From: Actinomycetes bacterium
GTDB lineage: Bacteria > Actinomycetota > Acidimicrobiia > Acidimicrobiales > SZUA-35
Direction of reading: 5' to 3'
Length of the DNA stretch: 5,758 nucleotides
NCBI GenBank assembly: GCA_024227975.1
Contig: JAAETV010000335.1
Location: 1 to 5,758 of the forward strand
Shown here: positions 1 through 5,758 of the stretch, in pieces
Layout of the letters: each line of letters opens with the position of its first letter
Position numbering within the stretch: the stretch's first letter is position 1
Translations under genes and position numbers: made by a program
Notes under the pieces: model-generated
What the model saw: only the letters and a program-made list of their open reading frames with translations
What the model was told of the DNA's origin: nothing
Database searches by the model: none

Positions 1-1
1 A

Positions 2-1069
2 CATGTGAGTACCAACTTCGATCGATCGGCGTTCCAACAAGATCCGAACATCTCGTTCCCCCTCGACCGGTTGCGCGAGATGGCGGCCGATAGTGAGATT
101 GGTGCTGTCTCGAGGTGGCACTACTCGTTCATGGGCGCTCAGCCAAACCATGAGGCGCTCGCCGATACAGGTGAGGAGGTTGGGCGTCTCCTCGCGGCCG
201 ACGGTGTTGACGTTGCGTTTCTCGTTCCGGTTTGACCGATCTGCACGGGTGCCGTGGGTGCCCTGGCGAACTACATCGAACGGGCCGGGGTTGCCACCGC
301 CTCGATCAGTCTCATCCGCGAACAGAGCGAAGCGGTGCGGCCGCCGCGAGCGCTCTGGGTACCTTTCGCCCTGGGCCGTCCGCTCGGCTCAGCCGAGGAT
401 CCTGACTTCCAGAAAGATGTAATACGGGCCTCTCTGAACATGCTGGCCACTGTGTCCAAACCCACGATTGAGGACTACCAGATCGAGGCGCCCGATGAGG
501 CCGGGCCGGGGGTGTGGGCGTGTCCGTTGAACCTCGAAGTCACGACCGACGACTCCTACGCTGGCCGACTCAGGGCCGAGGTGGCGCGGTTGCATCCGTG
601 GGCGGAAGAGACCCGGACCTCACGGGGTCGGACCCTGTTCGGCGTCACTGGTGCTGAACCCGATCAGGTCGACGAGGTTGCTCGTGCCCTGGGATCGATC
701 GCGGACAGTGGCCAGTTGACCGACCCGCCAGCGGGCGACATCGAGTGGGCGTTCACCATGCCGCTCCTCGTCCGCCATCTCGCCGATGACCTGCGCACTT
801 TCTATCACGAGGCGATTGCTGCTCAGCCCGGCCCTTCATCTCCCAACCATGATGCGCTCAATGAGTGGATCTTCGGCGGTACCGCACTCGGCGAAGTGCT
901 CCAACAGGTCGCCAATCACCTAACGGCCGCCGACACCCATCTGTCGAAACTGGTCAGGGGCTTCCTCATCCCCGAGGGCCACTATCGGGGCGGAAGTGCA
1001 TTCCCCTCCTCCCCAGAATTCGGTACCGGGAGCCGCAACGGCCCCAGCTCGGGCCGTACCCAGGAGTGA
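2..1069 (+). CDS. GrdB-like selenoprotein (glycine/sarcosine/betaine reductase selenoprotein B family), 5' partial, Sec at TGA 233-235
   Basis: The reading frame is open at the left edge and runs to TGA 1067-1069, with one internal TGA at 233-235. Translation on both sides gives one continuous family-like protein. Counting from GTG at 5, residues 14-46 (PNISFPLDRLREM, then HYSFMGAQ) and the strand before the TGA (VDVAFLVPV) lead into U77-P-I-C80, then TGAVGALANYIERAG and RPPRALWVPFALGRPLG (112-128). Many relatives, as I recall them, have CPxC at this site, so TGA fits selenocysteine in a UxxC redox motif. The C-terminal third (DDLRTFYHEAIAAQPG, then LNEWIFGGTALGEVL) matches the long actinobacterial form. 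GTG 5 overlaps a possible upstream stop as GTGA, but residues 2-20 already look internal to the family, so I infer the true start lies left of the window. In anaerobic clostridia GrdB is the substrate-specific subunit of glycine, betaine or sarcosine reductase. No GrdA or GrdC is visible here, so the substrate is unknown and the role is probably thiol/selenol redox chemistry in the cytoplasm. Confidence 0.85.
233..235 (+). other. Selenocysteine codon (in-frame TGA)
   Basis: This is the only stop codon in the frame between the left edge and 1067. It falls at the first position of a UxxC motif: TGA, CCG, ATC, TGC read as U-P-I-C. Conserved family sequence continues on both sides without a frameshift. 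A SECIS-like hairpin begins a few bases downstream. TGA also ends other intact genes in this window, for example the VOC gene at 2401-2403, so general reassignment of TGA is not the explanation. A point mutation or sequencing error of TGC or TGT to TGA is the alternative. Confidence 0.82.
242..268 (+). promoter_or_regulatory. Candidate bacterial SECIS element
   Basis: RNA from this stretch can fold into an apical stem pairing 247-253 with 257-263, which is seven pairs including a central U-G and G-U. The loop is GUG at 254-256. Below it, A245-U264 and a GC-containing lower stem (242-244 with 266-268) can form around bulges. The first loop base is G and lies 19 nt after the last base of the TGA. 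That agrees with the general bacterial SECIS description: a short apical loop, a G among its first two bases, and about 16-37 nt from the UGA. A competing fold pairs CACGG 244-248 with CCGUG 252-256. The hairpin is inside the coding sequence, as expected in bacteria. Pairing was found by eye and no folding energy was computed. Confidence 0.6.
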
Positions 1070-1092
1070 CCGATGGGGAGGTACTGATCGTC

Positions 1093-1710
1093 TCATCGCC
1101 GTTCAACTGGCGCCAGTCGGCGGGTCACTCTCCGAGGGGTGGGCGCAGAGTAGGTCGCCACCATCCGGACGTTGTCGAAAAGAGCGACATTGCGGGGGTT
1201 GTAGCGGGCGACATCGCCCGCAGGGTGCCGGGGATGGTGCCCGTCCGCCAGCCGGTACAGGTACTTGCCGACGATTTGGTCGTAGGCATCGAATGTCACC
1301 GTGCGGTGCTCGATCTCCTCGCAGAGATGCCACGCGATGAGGTTCGCCCATTCGGGCACCAGTCACTGGGGAGCACCGGCATCCATGTCGGAGCGAGCCA
1401 AGGAGAACGTCATGGCCTCAAAGCCCTCGCCATAGGCCAGGTTGAAGGCCACCGACTTCTCGTTGCTGAACCGACGATAGTCCGCATCGAGGCGGTCTTC
1501 GAGGTCACGCATCGCTGCAGTCGCTCTGTCGCTGAGCTGACCACGCACGATGTCGTTGACGCGGGCATGGTTCTTGTAGTGCTGTGCTTCTTGACCCGAG
1601 GATGTCTTCATATCGGCACGAAGGACCGGGTTGCTGGTCTCCTTGGCAGCGACGCGCATCGTGGCGTGAGTCCAGCGATGTGATGCGATACCGCTGACCA
1701 GGAGCGGCAC
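1093..1710 (-). pseudogene. Decayed metal-dependent hydrolase (PF10118-like), internal TGA and truncations
   Basis: Two minus-strand segments in one frame, 1710-1366 and 1362-1093, are separated by TGA at 1365-1363. The first carries SNPVLRAD, GQEAQHYKNHARVNDIVRG and SNEKSVAFNLAYGEGFEAMTF. The second carries PEWANLIAWHLCEEIEHRTVTFDAYD. The QEAQH-type and EEIEH motifs with nearby histidines are the likely metal-binding signature of the predicted metal-dependent hydrolase family. Several defects point to decay. The possible GTG start at 1710 leaves a very short N-terminus, and an in-frame TGA lies just upstream at 1719-1717. The internal TGA follows DMDAGAPQ. After GKYLYRL the expected hydrophobic C-terminal region is missing, and the frame goes quickly to RYNPRNV and a stop at 1095-1093. 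Total length is about 205 codons, whereas family members are usually nearer 270-300. It is convergent with the selenoprotein gene, whose stop lies 23 bp away. Recoding of the TGA is possible but poorly supported. Confidence 0.7.
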
Positions 1711-1790
1711 CTGAGCTCATCCCAATTGGGTCCAGCGAACGGGGGCTCGACCTGGCCCAGCAGAAGACCCAACGCCCACGTCCCCTTGAA

Positions 1791-1818
1791 CCTCTGGGCT
1801 GAGAAACCAGCTCAGAGG
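1791..1818. repeat. 10-bp inverted repeat (hairpin) with 8-nt loop
   Basis: CCTCTGGGCT at 1791-1800 pairs with AGCTCAGAGG at 1809-1818 across the loop GAGAAACC. All ten positions pair, one of them as G-U. No T-run follows on either strand, so it is not a classical intrinsic terminator. U-tract-less hairpin terminators have been proposed in actinobacteria, and a protein-binding or leader structure for the downstream VOC gene is also possible. Confidence 0.5.
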
Positions 1819-2014
1819 CACGCCATGCTTCGGTGGGCTTCCCTCAACATCACGCCACCGGCCGGCAATGGAGCTAGATCGACATCGACGCCCTGGCCGA
1901 TGCCAAAGGCTCAGTGGCCCCCAGGTCGGGGCGGGCCGCTGGGGCCTACTCTGGGTCGAGCCCGATTGAGTGTGGGCCTCAGCAATCACATCGCCCTGAG
2001 CCGCCGGAATTGTC

Positions 2015-2020
2015 AAGGAG
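2015..2020 (+). promoter_or_regulatory. Ribosome binding site of the VOC gene
   Basis: AAGGAG lies 5 nt before ATG 2026, a close Shine-Dalgarno match at good spacing. It decides the start, because the same frame stays open upstream to about 1726 without recognisable protein sequence. Confidence 0.75.
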
Positions 2021-2025
2021 AGACC

Positions 2026-2403
2026 ATGATCACCCATGTCGAGACCGTCGCCGTCTACGTCAGCGACCAGGCCCGCGCCCGCAGTTTCTATGTGGACCAG
2101 CTCGGCTTCGAGCTGTGCAAGGACAAACCCTTTGGCCCCGACGAGGGTGGGCTGCGTTGGATCGAGGTGGCACCGCCCGGAGCCGAGACCGTGCTGGTCC
2201 TCTTCACCCCGCCGGGGCTCGAGGATCGGATCGGGCGAAACTCCGGCTTGGTGTTTCTCTGTACCGACGTGGAGGCCACCGCCCGAGAGCTCAAACAACG
2301 AGGCGTCACCTTCTGTCAAGAGCCGAGTTTGATTCCTTCCGGCTGGTGGGCTCAGTTCGAAGACCCCGACGGCAACCAGTTTGGTCTCAGTCAAGCTGAC
2401 TGA
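2026..2403 (+). CDS. VOC/glyoxalase-fold family protein
   Basis: The product has 125 residues, the usual size of a single-chain vicinal oxygen chelate protein with two beta-alpha-beta-beta-beta modules. Module one opens with MITHVETVAVYVSDQARARSFYVDQLGFEL (H4 to L30), the typical first strand and helix followed by a Y-x-x-x-L-G-F signature. Module two has SGLVFLCTDVEATARELKQRGV (73-94) and ends with QFEDPDGNQFGLSQ (110-123), the common F-x-DPDGN-x-x-x-L ending. H4 is in the usual place of a first metal ligand. The second-module glutamate ligand is not at its commonest place (QFGL rather than an E-x-x-L form), so metal use and catalysis are uncertain. The family includes glyoxalase I, extradiol dioxygenases, fosfomycin- and bleomycin-resistance proteins and many proteins of unknown substrate; I cannot choose among them. 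Long spacers on both sides suggest a single-gene transcript. Confidence 0.88.
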   Translation: MITHVETVAVYVSDQARARSFYVDQLGFELCKDKPFGPDEGGLRWIEVAPPGAETVLVLFTPPGLEDRIGRNSGLVFLCTDVEATARELKQRGVTFCQEPSLIPSGWWAQFEDPDGNQFGLSQAD

Positions 2404-2631
2404 TCGCGGGGCCGGTGCCGTCGACCGGGTCTCCTGGCCGCGTGTCTTCACAACTCGTTCGCCCTGGAAGCATCAGTTCGTGATGGCGTTGACGATGGCT
2501 CGCATTGCGGTGTGTGCCAGCACCTACTCCTTCTCGACTGCTTTCAAGCGGTGCCTCGGCAAGCCCCCTTTGCTTCACCACCAGGACGCTACCGGCGGCA
2601 CAGAAACGGAGTAGATGCCCTCCTCCCTGGA

Positions 2632-2669
2632 CCTACCCCTCTCAATCCACCCGGGATGAGGGGTGTAGG
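2632..2669. repeat. Long imperfect inverted repeat
   Basis: The left arm starting CCTACCCCTCTC at 2632 pairs with the right arm ending GAGGGGTGTAGG at 2669. The inner part pairs C2641-C2648 with G2654-G2660 around one bulged A, with loop ACCCG at 2649-2653. Small bulges near 2664-2665 interrupt the outer part. No T-run follows. It lies between two convergent genes, so a bidirectional terminator-like hairpin is a reasonable guess, as is an intergenic repeat. Confidence 0.4.
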
Positions 2670-2845
2670 GGAGGCGGGCACGTTCGATGATCCAGAAGCT
2701 GGTCGAGACGGGGTGTCTGGCTGGCGAACGGCCAGTCATGTGCCGTCGATCGTGCGAGCCCTGCGAAATATCGTGAGCGAGCGCCTGCTGAGCATGCCCC
2801 GCGAGACATCGACCGACCGCGCCATTCCGTTTCGCCAGGTCACCC

Positions 2846-2860
2846 GTCAACGTCGTTGAC
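2846..2860. repeat. Near-perfect 15-bp palindrome
   Basis: GTCAACG and CGTTGAC are perfect reverse complements separated by a single T at 2853. The shape fits a dimeric regulator site, but it lies in a convergent 3' region rather than ahead of a gene. It is 8 bp from the next inverted repeat. Function is unknown. Confidence 0.45.
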
Positions 2861-2867
2861 CTTGCCG

Positions 2868-2904
2868 GGCCGACGATGCCGTGACCCTGTGTTTGTCGTC
2901 GGCC
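2868..2904 (-). terminator. Hairpin at the end of the flavoprotein gene, likely terminator without U-tract
   Basis: GGCCGACGA at 2868-2876 and TCGTCGGCC at 2896-2904 are perfect 9-bp reverse complements around a 19-nt loop. The arm at 2896-2904 touches the TAG stop of the minus-strand gene (2906-2904), so the hairpin forms directly after that stop in its transcript. No run of U follows, so this would be the U-less type proposed for high-GC actinobacteria. The long loop lowers confidence. Confidence 0.45.
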
Positions 2905-4049
2905 TACTCCTCGAGCTGGCTGGCCACCCACTCAGCCGCCTCGATGAACTCCTCGACCATGTCGTATACGACCTGGGTGGCGGACTTGGACTTGTTCAGC
3001 GAGCCGACGACCTGGCCGACGAAGTAGTTGGCAAGCTGTTCGGCCCCCGAACCTGATCGGTGAGATACCCGATCGATGCGGCGGATGGCTTCGTCGATGA
3101 GTACTGGCTGCATGGGCATCCCAAGCGGCATCGGTGTGTCGGCGCTCTCCCACTCCTCGGTCCATGCCGACTTGAGCTGGCGGGCGGGCTTACCCGTTCG
3201 TGACCGGCTGCGGATGGTGTCCGATGATGTAGCAGCGAGGAACTTCTCCTTGACCACCGGATGGGTCTCGGCCTCCTCGGTGGTCAGCCAGACAGAGCCA
3301 CACCAAACCCCCTGGGCCCCAAGAGCCATAGCGGCTGCCATCTGCCGGCCCCGGCCGATCCCCCCGGCTCCGAGTACTGGCACGTCGCCGACTGCATCCA
3401 CGATCTCGGGGATGAGCACCATGGTCCCGATCTCACCGGTGTGGCCACCAGCCTCAGAGCCCTGAGCAATGATCAGATCGACGCCGGCATTGACGTGTCG
3501 CTCGGCATGTTGAGGCTTGCCAGCAAGGGCACCGACTGAACAGCCCCTTTCCTTGGCCCGCTCGATCATCGGCTGAGGAGGAGGGCCAAGAGCGTTGACG
3601 AGGAGGGAGGGGCGGTGAGCGAGAACGATGTCGAGCTGAGGATCGGCCCGATCGGCCGACAGTGGCGCCGAGCGGTCGCTGCCGGCGGTTGCCAGTGTCG
3701 GGCGGGTGTCATCGGCCGGCAGCTCGGGTACGTCATAGCGTTGAAGGATTTCAGCCAGGAACTCCCGATGCTCGGTCGGGATGAGCTCTCGAATCCGGCC
3801 GAGACCCAGGCCACCTTCATCGGAGCCGGCGTATTTGGCGGGCACGACGAGATCCACTCCGTATGGACGGTCACCGATCTCGTTCTCGATCCATTCGAGG
3901 TCAACCTCCAACCGGCGCGGTGAGTGTGCTGCTGCGCCGAGCACACCCATCCCACCGGCCTTGGTGACAGCGGCGACGACATCGCGACAGTGGGTGAAAG
4001 CGAGGATCGGTACGTCGATTCCGAACTTCTCGGTGACAGCGGTCTTCAT
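2904..4049 (-). CDS. Nitronate monooxygenase-like flavoprotein (2-nitropropane dioxygenase family)
   Basis: The product has 381 residues, full length for class I nitronate monooxygenases, which are FMN-containing TIM barrels of PF03060. It opens with MKTAVTEKFGIDVPILAF and THCRDVVAAVTKAGGMGVLG (19-38), matching the barrel start. GSEAGGHTG at 197-205 is the signature flavin loop, whose H203 corresponds to the catalytic base in studied members. VPVLGAGGIGRGRQMAAAMALGAQGVWCG (223-251) is the phosphate-binding strand-helix region. The tail (SHRSGSGAEQLANYFVGQVVG) resembles an actinobacterial subgroup exemplified, as I recall, by Mycobacterium tuberculosis Rv1894c. Enzymes of this fold oxidise alkyl nitronates, but relatives act on other substrates, including enoyl reduction and steroid-degradation steps, so the substrate is not assigned. 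The start is supported by CAGGAG on the minus strand 7 nt upstream (4062-4057). It is transcribed away from the ATPase gene. Confidence 0.88.
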   Translation of the reverse strand: MKTAVTEKFGIDVPILAFTHCRDVVAAVTKAGGMGVLGAAAHSPRRLEVDLEWIENEIGDRPYGVDLVVPAKYAGSDEGGLGLGRIRELIPTEHREFLAEILQRYDVPELPADDTRPTLATAGSDRSAPLSADRADPQLDIVLAHRPSLLVNALGPPPQPMIERAKERGCSVGALAGKPQHAERHVNAGVDLIIAQGSEAGGHTGEIGTMVLIPEIVDAVGDVPVLGAGGIGRGRQMAAAMALGAQGVWCGSVWLTTEEAETHPVVKEKFLAATSSDTIRSRSRTGKPARQLKSAWTEEWESADTPMPLGMPMQPVLIDEAIRRIDRVSHRSGSGAEQLANYFVGQVVGSLNKSKSATQVVYDMVEEFIEAAEWVASQLEE

Positions 4050-4210
4050 GACTGGGCTCCTGTGAGTGTCGGACGGCTCGACCAGCTTCCCATCTCCCCA
4101 ACCAGACAGCTATCCCGCCATCACTGCGGCCGGGCCAGGCTGGCTTGGCCTTCGTCGCAGGTCTGGGAATCGGAGGTCCCGAGCTTTGACTGGATATGGT
4201 CGGACGGGTC
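4050..4210. promoter_or_regulatory. Divergent intergenic region of the flavoprotein and ATPase genes
   Basis: About 160 bp separate the two diverging starts, so promoters for both should lie here. The flavoprotein's ribosome binding site is at 4057-4062 on the minus strand. On the plus side TTGACT at 4186-4191 looks like a -35 element but has no matching -10 at normal spacing. TATGGT at 4195-4200, ten bases before ATG 4211, could be a -10 for a nearly leaderless transcript. Both promoter readings are weak. Confidence 0.35.
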
Positions 4211-5758
4211 ATGAACGAGGTGGTGACCGGCATCCCCAGCGGCTTGACGGCGGCCGAGGTCGAGGCGCGGGAGCTCGACGGTCGGGTCAACGATGTTCCC
4301 GACGCTCCAGTGCGGACGTTCGGCGAGATCGTTCGGGCCAATGTCCTCACACCCGTGAATGCCATCATCGGCACCCTGTTCGTGCTCATCCTCATTGCTG
4401 GATATCCCAACGACGCCCTGTTCGCCGGCGTCGTGGTGTCGAATAGCGTGATCGGGATCAGCCAAGAGCTCCAGGCCCGTCGCACGCTCAACGCGCTGGC
4501 CGTGCTCTCAGCCCCGAAAGCGCGCGTTGTGCGCGACGGCGAGATCCTCGAGGTCGGCACCAGTGCAGTGGTTGCCGACGACGTGCTCGAGCTTCGACCT
4601 GGTGACCAGGTGGTAGTCGACGGTGAAGTGCAGCAACAGCTTGGTCTCGAGGTCGACGAGTCGTTGCTCACCGGTGAGAGCGACCCGGTGGAGAAGGAAC
4701 CCGGCTCCCCCGTGATGTCTGGATCGTTCGTGAGCGCAGGCACCGGGTACTACCGGGCTACGGCGATCGGCGCCCAATCGTACGCGGCGAAGCTCTCGGA
4801 AGAGGCCCGCCGTTTCAAATTGGCCGACAGTGAGCTACGCCGCGGCGTGAACCGCATCCTGCGATGGCTGACTGTGATCATCCCCCCGGCCTCCATCCTC
4901 CTGCTCATCCGTTTGCTCGACACCGAGGATCGGTGGCAGGAGGCATTGCAGGGCACGGTCGCCGCCGCCGTGGCCATGGTGCCAGACGGACTGGTTCTGC
5001 TCACGAGCCTGTCGTTCATCACGGGCGTGCTCGCCCTCGCCCGCCGCAAGGCCTTGGCCAAGGAGCTCGCATCGGTAGAGCTCCTGGCGCGGGTCGACAC
5101 CCTTTGCCTCGACAAGACCGGCACGATCACCACCGGCGACATCACACTCGGCGGCATCGAACCGCTCGGCACGACATCCACCGAAGAGGCGGCAGCCGTG
5201 CTCGGCGCGCTTGGAGCTAGCGACCCCTCACCCAATGCCACCCTCGCAGCCATCATCGCCAGCTTCCCTGATCCGGCCGGGTGGGCACCCACCAACACCA
5301 TGCCTTTCTCGTCGGCCCGCAAGTGGGCGGCCGCCGAATTCGAGGGACGAAGTGTCTACTACCTCGGTGCGCCCGACATCCTCCTCACCGCCGACGACCA
5401 CGACGGTCGCCGACGAGCAGCGGAAGCAACTGCGGCCGGCACCCGCTTGCTGCTCGTGACCCAGGGCCGAGGCCAGTGGCGAGGTGAGGACCTGATTGCC
5501 GACCGTGAGCCTGTCTGCCTCGTACATCTTGAGGACACGGTACGGGAGGATGCCGAGGAAATCTTCGCCTTCTTCCGCGACCAGGGCGTCGATCTCAAGG
5601 TGATCTCGGGCGATCACCCCGCCACGGTGGCCGCAGTTGCCCGTCGAGCCGGTATCGACGGTGCCGACAATGGTTTCGACGCCCGAGAGCTGCCCGAGGC
5701 AGAGAGCGAGTTGGCCGACAGGTTGGAGTCGACGACGGTGTTCGGACGTGTCACTCCC
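4211..5758 (+). CDS. ctpE: CtpE-like cation-transporting P-type ATPase, 3' partial
   Basis: The frame is open for 516 codons to the right edge, about two thirds of the roughly 800 residues expected. The start (PSGLTAAEVEAREL and VNDVP) is the family's N-terminal segment. Hydrophobic helices lie near 47-65 and 68-84 (M1, M2), then 218-238 and 249-275 (M3, M4). TGES at 154-157 is the actuator dephosphorylation motif. DKTGT at 301-305 holds the phosphorylated Asp301. GAPD at 386-389 is the nucleotide-domain KGAPE-like site. SGDHPATV at 466-473 is in the P domain, and VFGRVTP closes the window. The M4 motif is PDGL (258-261), where PEGL is usual. Mycobacterial CtpE has been linked to calcium uptake; calcium transport is inferred here by similarity. 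ATG 4211 is the chosen start. In-frame ATG 4196 and GTG 4220 or 4223 are alternatives, and none has a strong ribosome binding site. Confidence 0.9.
   Translation, partial: MNEVVTGIPSGLTAAEVEARELDGRVNDVPDAPVRTFGEIVRANVLTPVNAIIGTLFVLILIAGYPNDALFAGVVVSNSVIGISQELQARRTLNALAVLSAPKARVVRDGEILEVGTSAVVADDVLELRPGDQVVVDGEVQQQLGLEVDESLLTGESDPVEKEPGSPVMSGSFVSAGTGYYRATAIGAQSYAAKLSEEARRFKLADSELRRGVNRILRWLTVIIPPASILLLIRLLDTEDRWQEALQGTVAAAVAMVPDGLVLLTSLSFITGVLALARRKALAKELASVELLARVDTLCLDKTGTITTGDITLGGIEPLGTTSTEEAAAVLGALGASDPSPNATLAAIIASFPDPAGWAPTNTMPFSSARKWAAAEFEGRSVYYLGAPDILLTADDHDGRRRAAEATAAGTRLLLVTQGRGQWRGEDLIADREPVCLVHLEDTVREDAEEIFAFFRDQGVDLKVISGDHPATVAAVARRAGIDGADNGFDARELPEAESELADRLESTTVFGRVTP

Larger units (their letters stand above)
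1711..2025. other. Gene-free spacer with hairpins upstream of the VOC gene
   Basis: No frame here gives a recognisable protein. The minus-strand frame of the hydrolase remnant continues upstream past TGA 1719-1717, but the translation (FLSPEVQGDVGVGS, then PVRWTQLG) does not resemble that family's N-terminus. The stretch holds a perfect 10-bp palindrome, CCCAATTGGG, at 1721-1730. It also holds a strong hairpin at 1791-1818 and a GC-rich inverted repeat pairing 1916-1924 with 1939-1946 around one bulged C. I cannot assign a promoter for the downstream gene with confidence. Confidence 0.5.
2404..2903. other. Convergent intergenic region without a recognisable gene
   Basis: About 500 bp lie between the converging 3' ends of the VOC gene and the flavoprotein gene. 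Open frames exist on both strands, as is usual at high GC, but their translations are rich in R, P, S, H and G and show no family pattern I recognise. The best of them, plus-strand SIVRALRNIVSERLLSMPRE near 2744-2805, could be a scrap of a lost helical protein, but this is weak. Three inverted repeats are present: 2632-2669, 2846-2860 and 2868-2904. It may hold an eroded gene, or a small RNA that I cannot identify by eye. Confidence 0.5.

Noticed and set aside
233..235. General reassignment of TGA as a sense codon in this organism.
   Set aside because: TGA ends the intact VOC gene right after its conserved DPDGN-containing ending (2401-2403), and the other intact full-length genes contain no internal TGA. 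A specific selenocysteine site explains the single TGA in the GrdB-like gene better.
1363..1365. Selenocysteine in the metal-dependent hydrolase remnant.
   Set aside because: There is no neighbouring cysteine or known redox motif, the family is not a selenoprotein family to my knowledge, the nearest hairpin loop G is only about 10 nt after the TGA, and the gene is truncated at both ends.
865..1683. Long plus-strand open frame across the selenoprotein 3' end and the hydrolase remnant.
   Set aside because: It overlaps two better-supported genes, its translation matches no family I know, and long spurious frames are common in high-GC DNA.
1916..1946. GC-rich inverted repeat (GGCCCCCAG against CTGGGGCC) as a regulatory structure for the VOC gene.
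   Set aside because: Short GC-only pairings are expected by chance in DNA of this composition, and nothing about its place or loop supports a specific function.
1717..2451. Long minus-strand open frame opposite the VOC gene.
   Set aside because: It is antisense to a clear VOC protein with a good ribosome binding site, and its translation is low-complexity without recognisable motifs.
4186..4214. Sigma-70-type promoter using TTGACT as -35 for the ATPase gene.
   Set aside because: At 17-bp spacing the -10 position reads TCATGA and overlaps the start codon, so the pair is not convincing.
3901..4743. Long minus-strand open frame opposite the start of the ATPase gene.
   Set aside because: It is rich in S, T and R, lies antisense to the CtpE-like coding sequence and overlaps the flavoprotein start, which is typical of a shadow frame.

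Overview
The window is high-GC DNA with dense coding and proteins most like those of Actinobacteria (an actinomycete or acidimicrobial relative). The evidence is a CtpE-type P-type ATPase, an actinobacterial nitronate-monooxygenase-like flavoprotein and a long-form GrdB-like protein. I see no rRNA, tRNA, CRISPR array or intact mobile element. Identifications rest on reading translated sequence against remembered family patterns; no search was run.

Layout, left to right. (1) Positions 2-1069, plus strand: a glycine/sarcosine/betaine reductase selenoprotein B-family (GrdB-like) gene, open at the left edge. It is interrupted by one TGA at 233-235 that is best read as selenocysteine. Family-like sequence runs uninterrupted across the TGA, it makes a U-P-I-C redox motif, and a stem-loop with a GUG apical loop follows at the distance expected of a bacterial SECIS. 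Ordinary gene calling would split this gene or start it late. (2) Positions 1093-1710, minus strand: a decayed metal-dependent hydrolase gene (PF10118-like). It has no normal N-terminus, an in-frame TGA that does not look like selenocysteine, and a collapsed C-terminal half. (3) Positions 1711-2025: about 315 bp without a gene but with hairpins. (4) Positions 2026-2403, plus: a small intact VOC/glyoxalase-fold protein with a good ribosome binding site. (5) Positions 2404-2903: about 500 bp without a recognisable gene, holding three inverted repeats, one of which abuts the next gene's stop. (6) Positions 2904-4049, minus: an intact class I nitronate-monooxygenase-like flavoprotein. (7) Positions 4050-4210: a divergent intergenic region. 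(8) Positions 4211-5758, plus: a CtpE-like P-type cation ATPase running off the right edge.

The genes do not form one obvious pathway. Strands alternate and spacers are long, so each intact gene is probably transcribed on its own. The most notable content is the selenocysteine-containing GrdB-like protein, which has no other reductase subunits beside it. Next comes the nearby hydrolase remnant, whose in-frame TGA serves as a contrast case.
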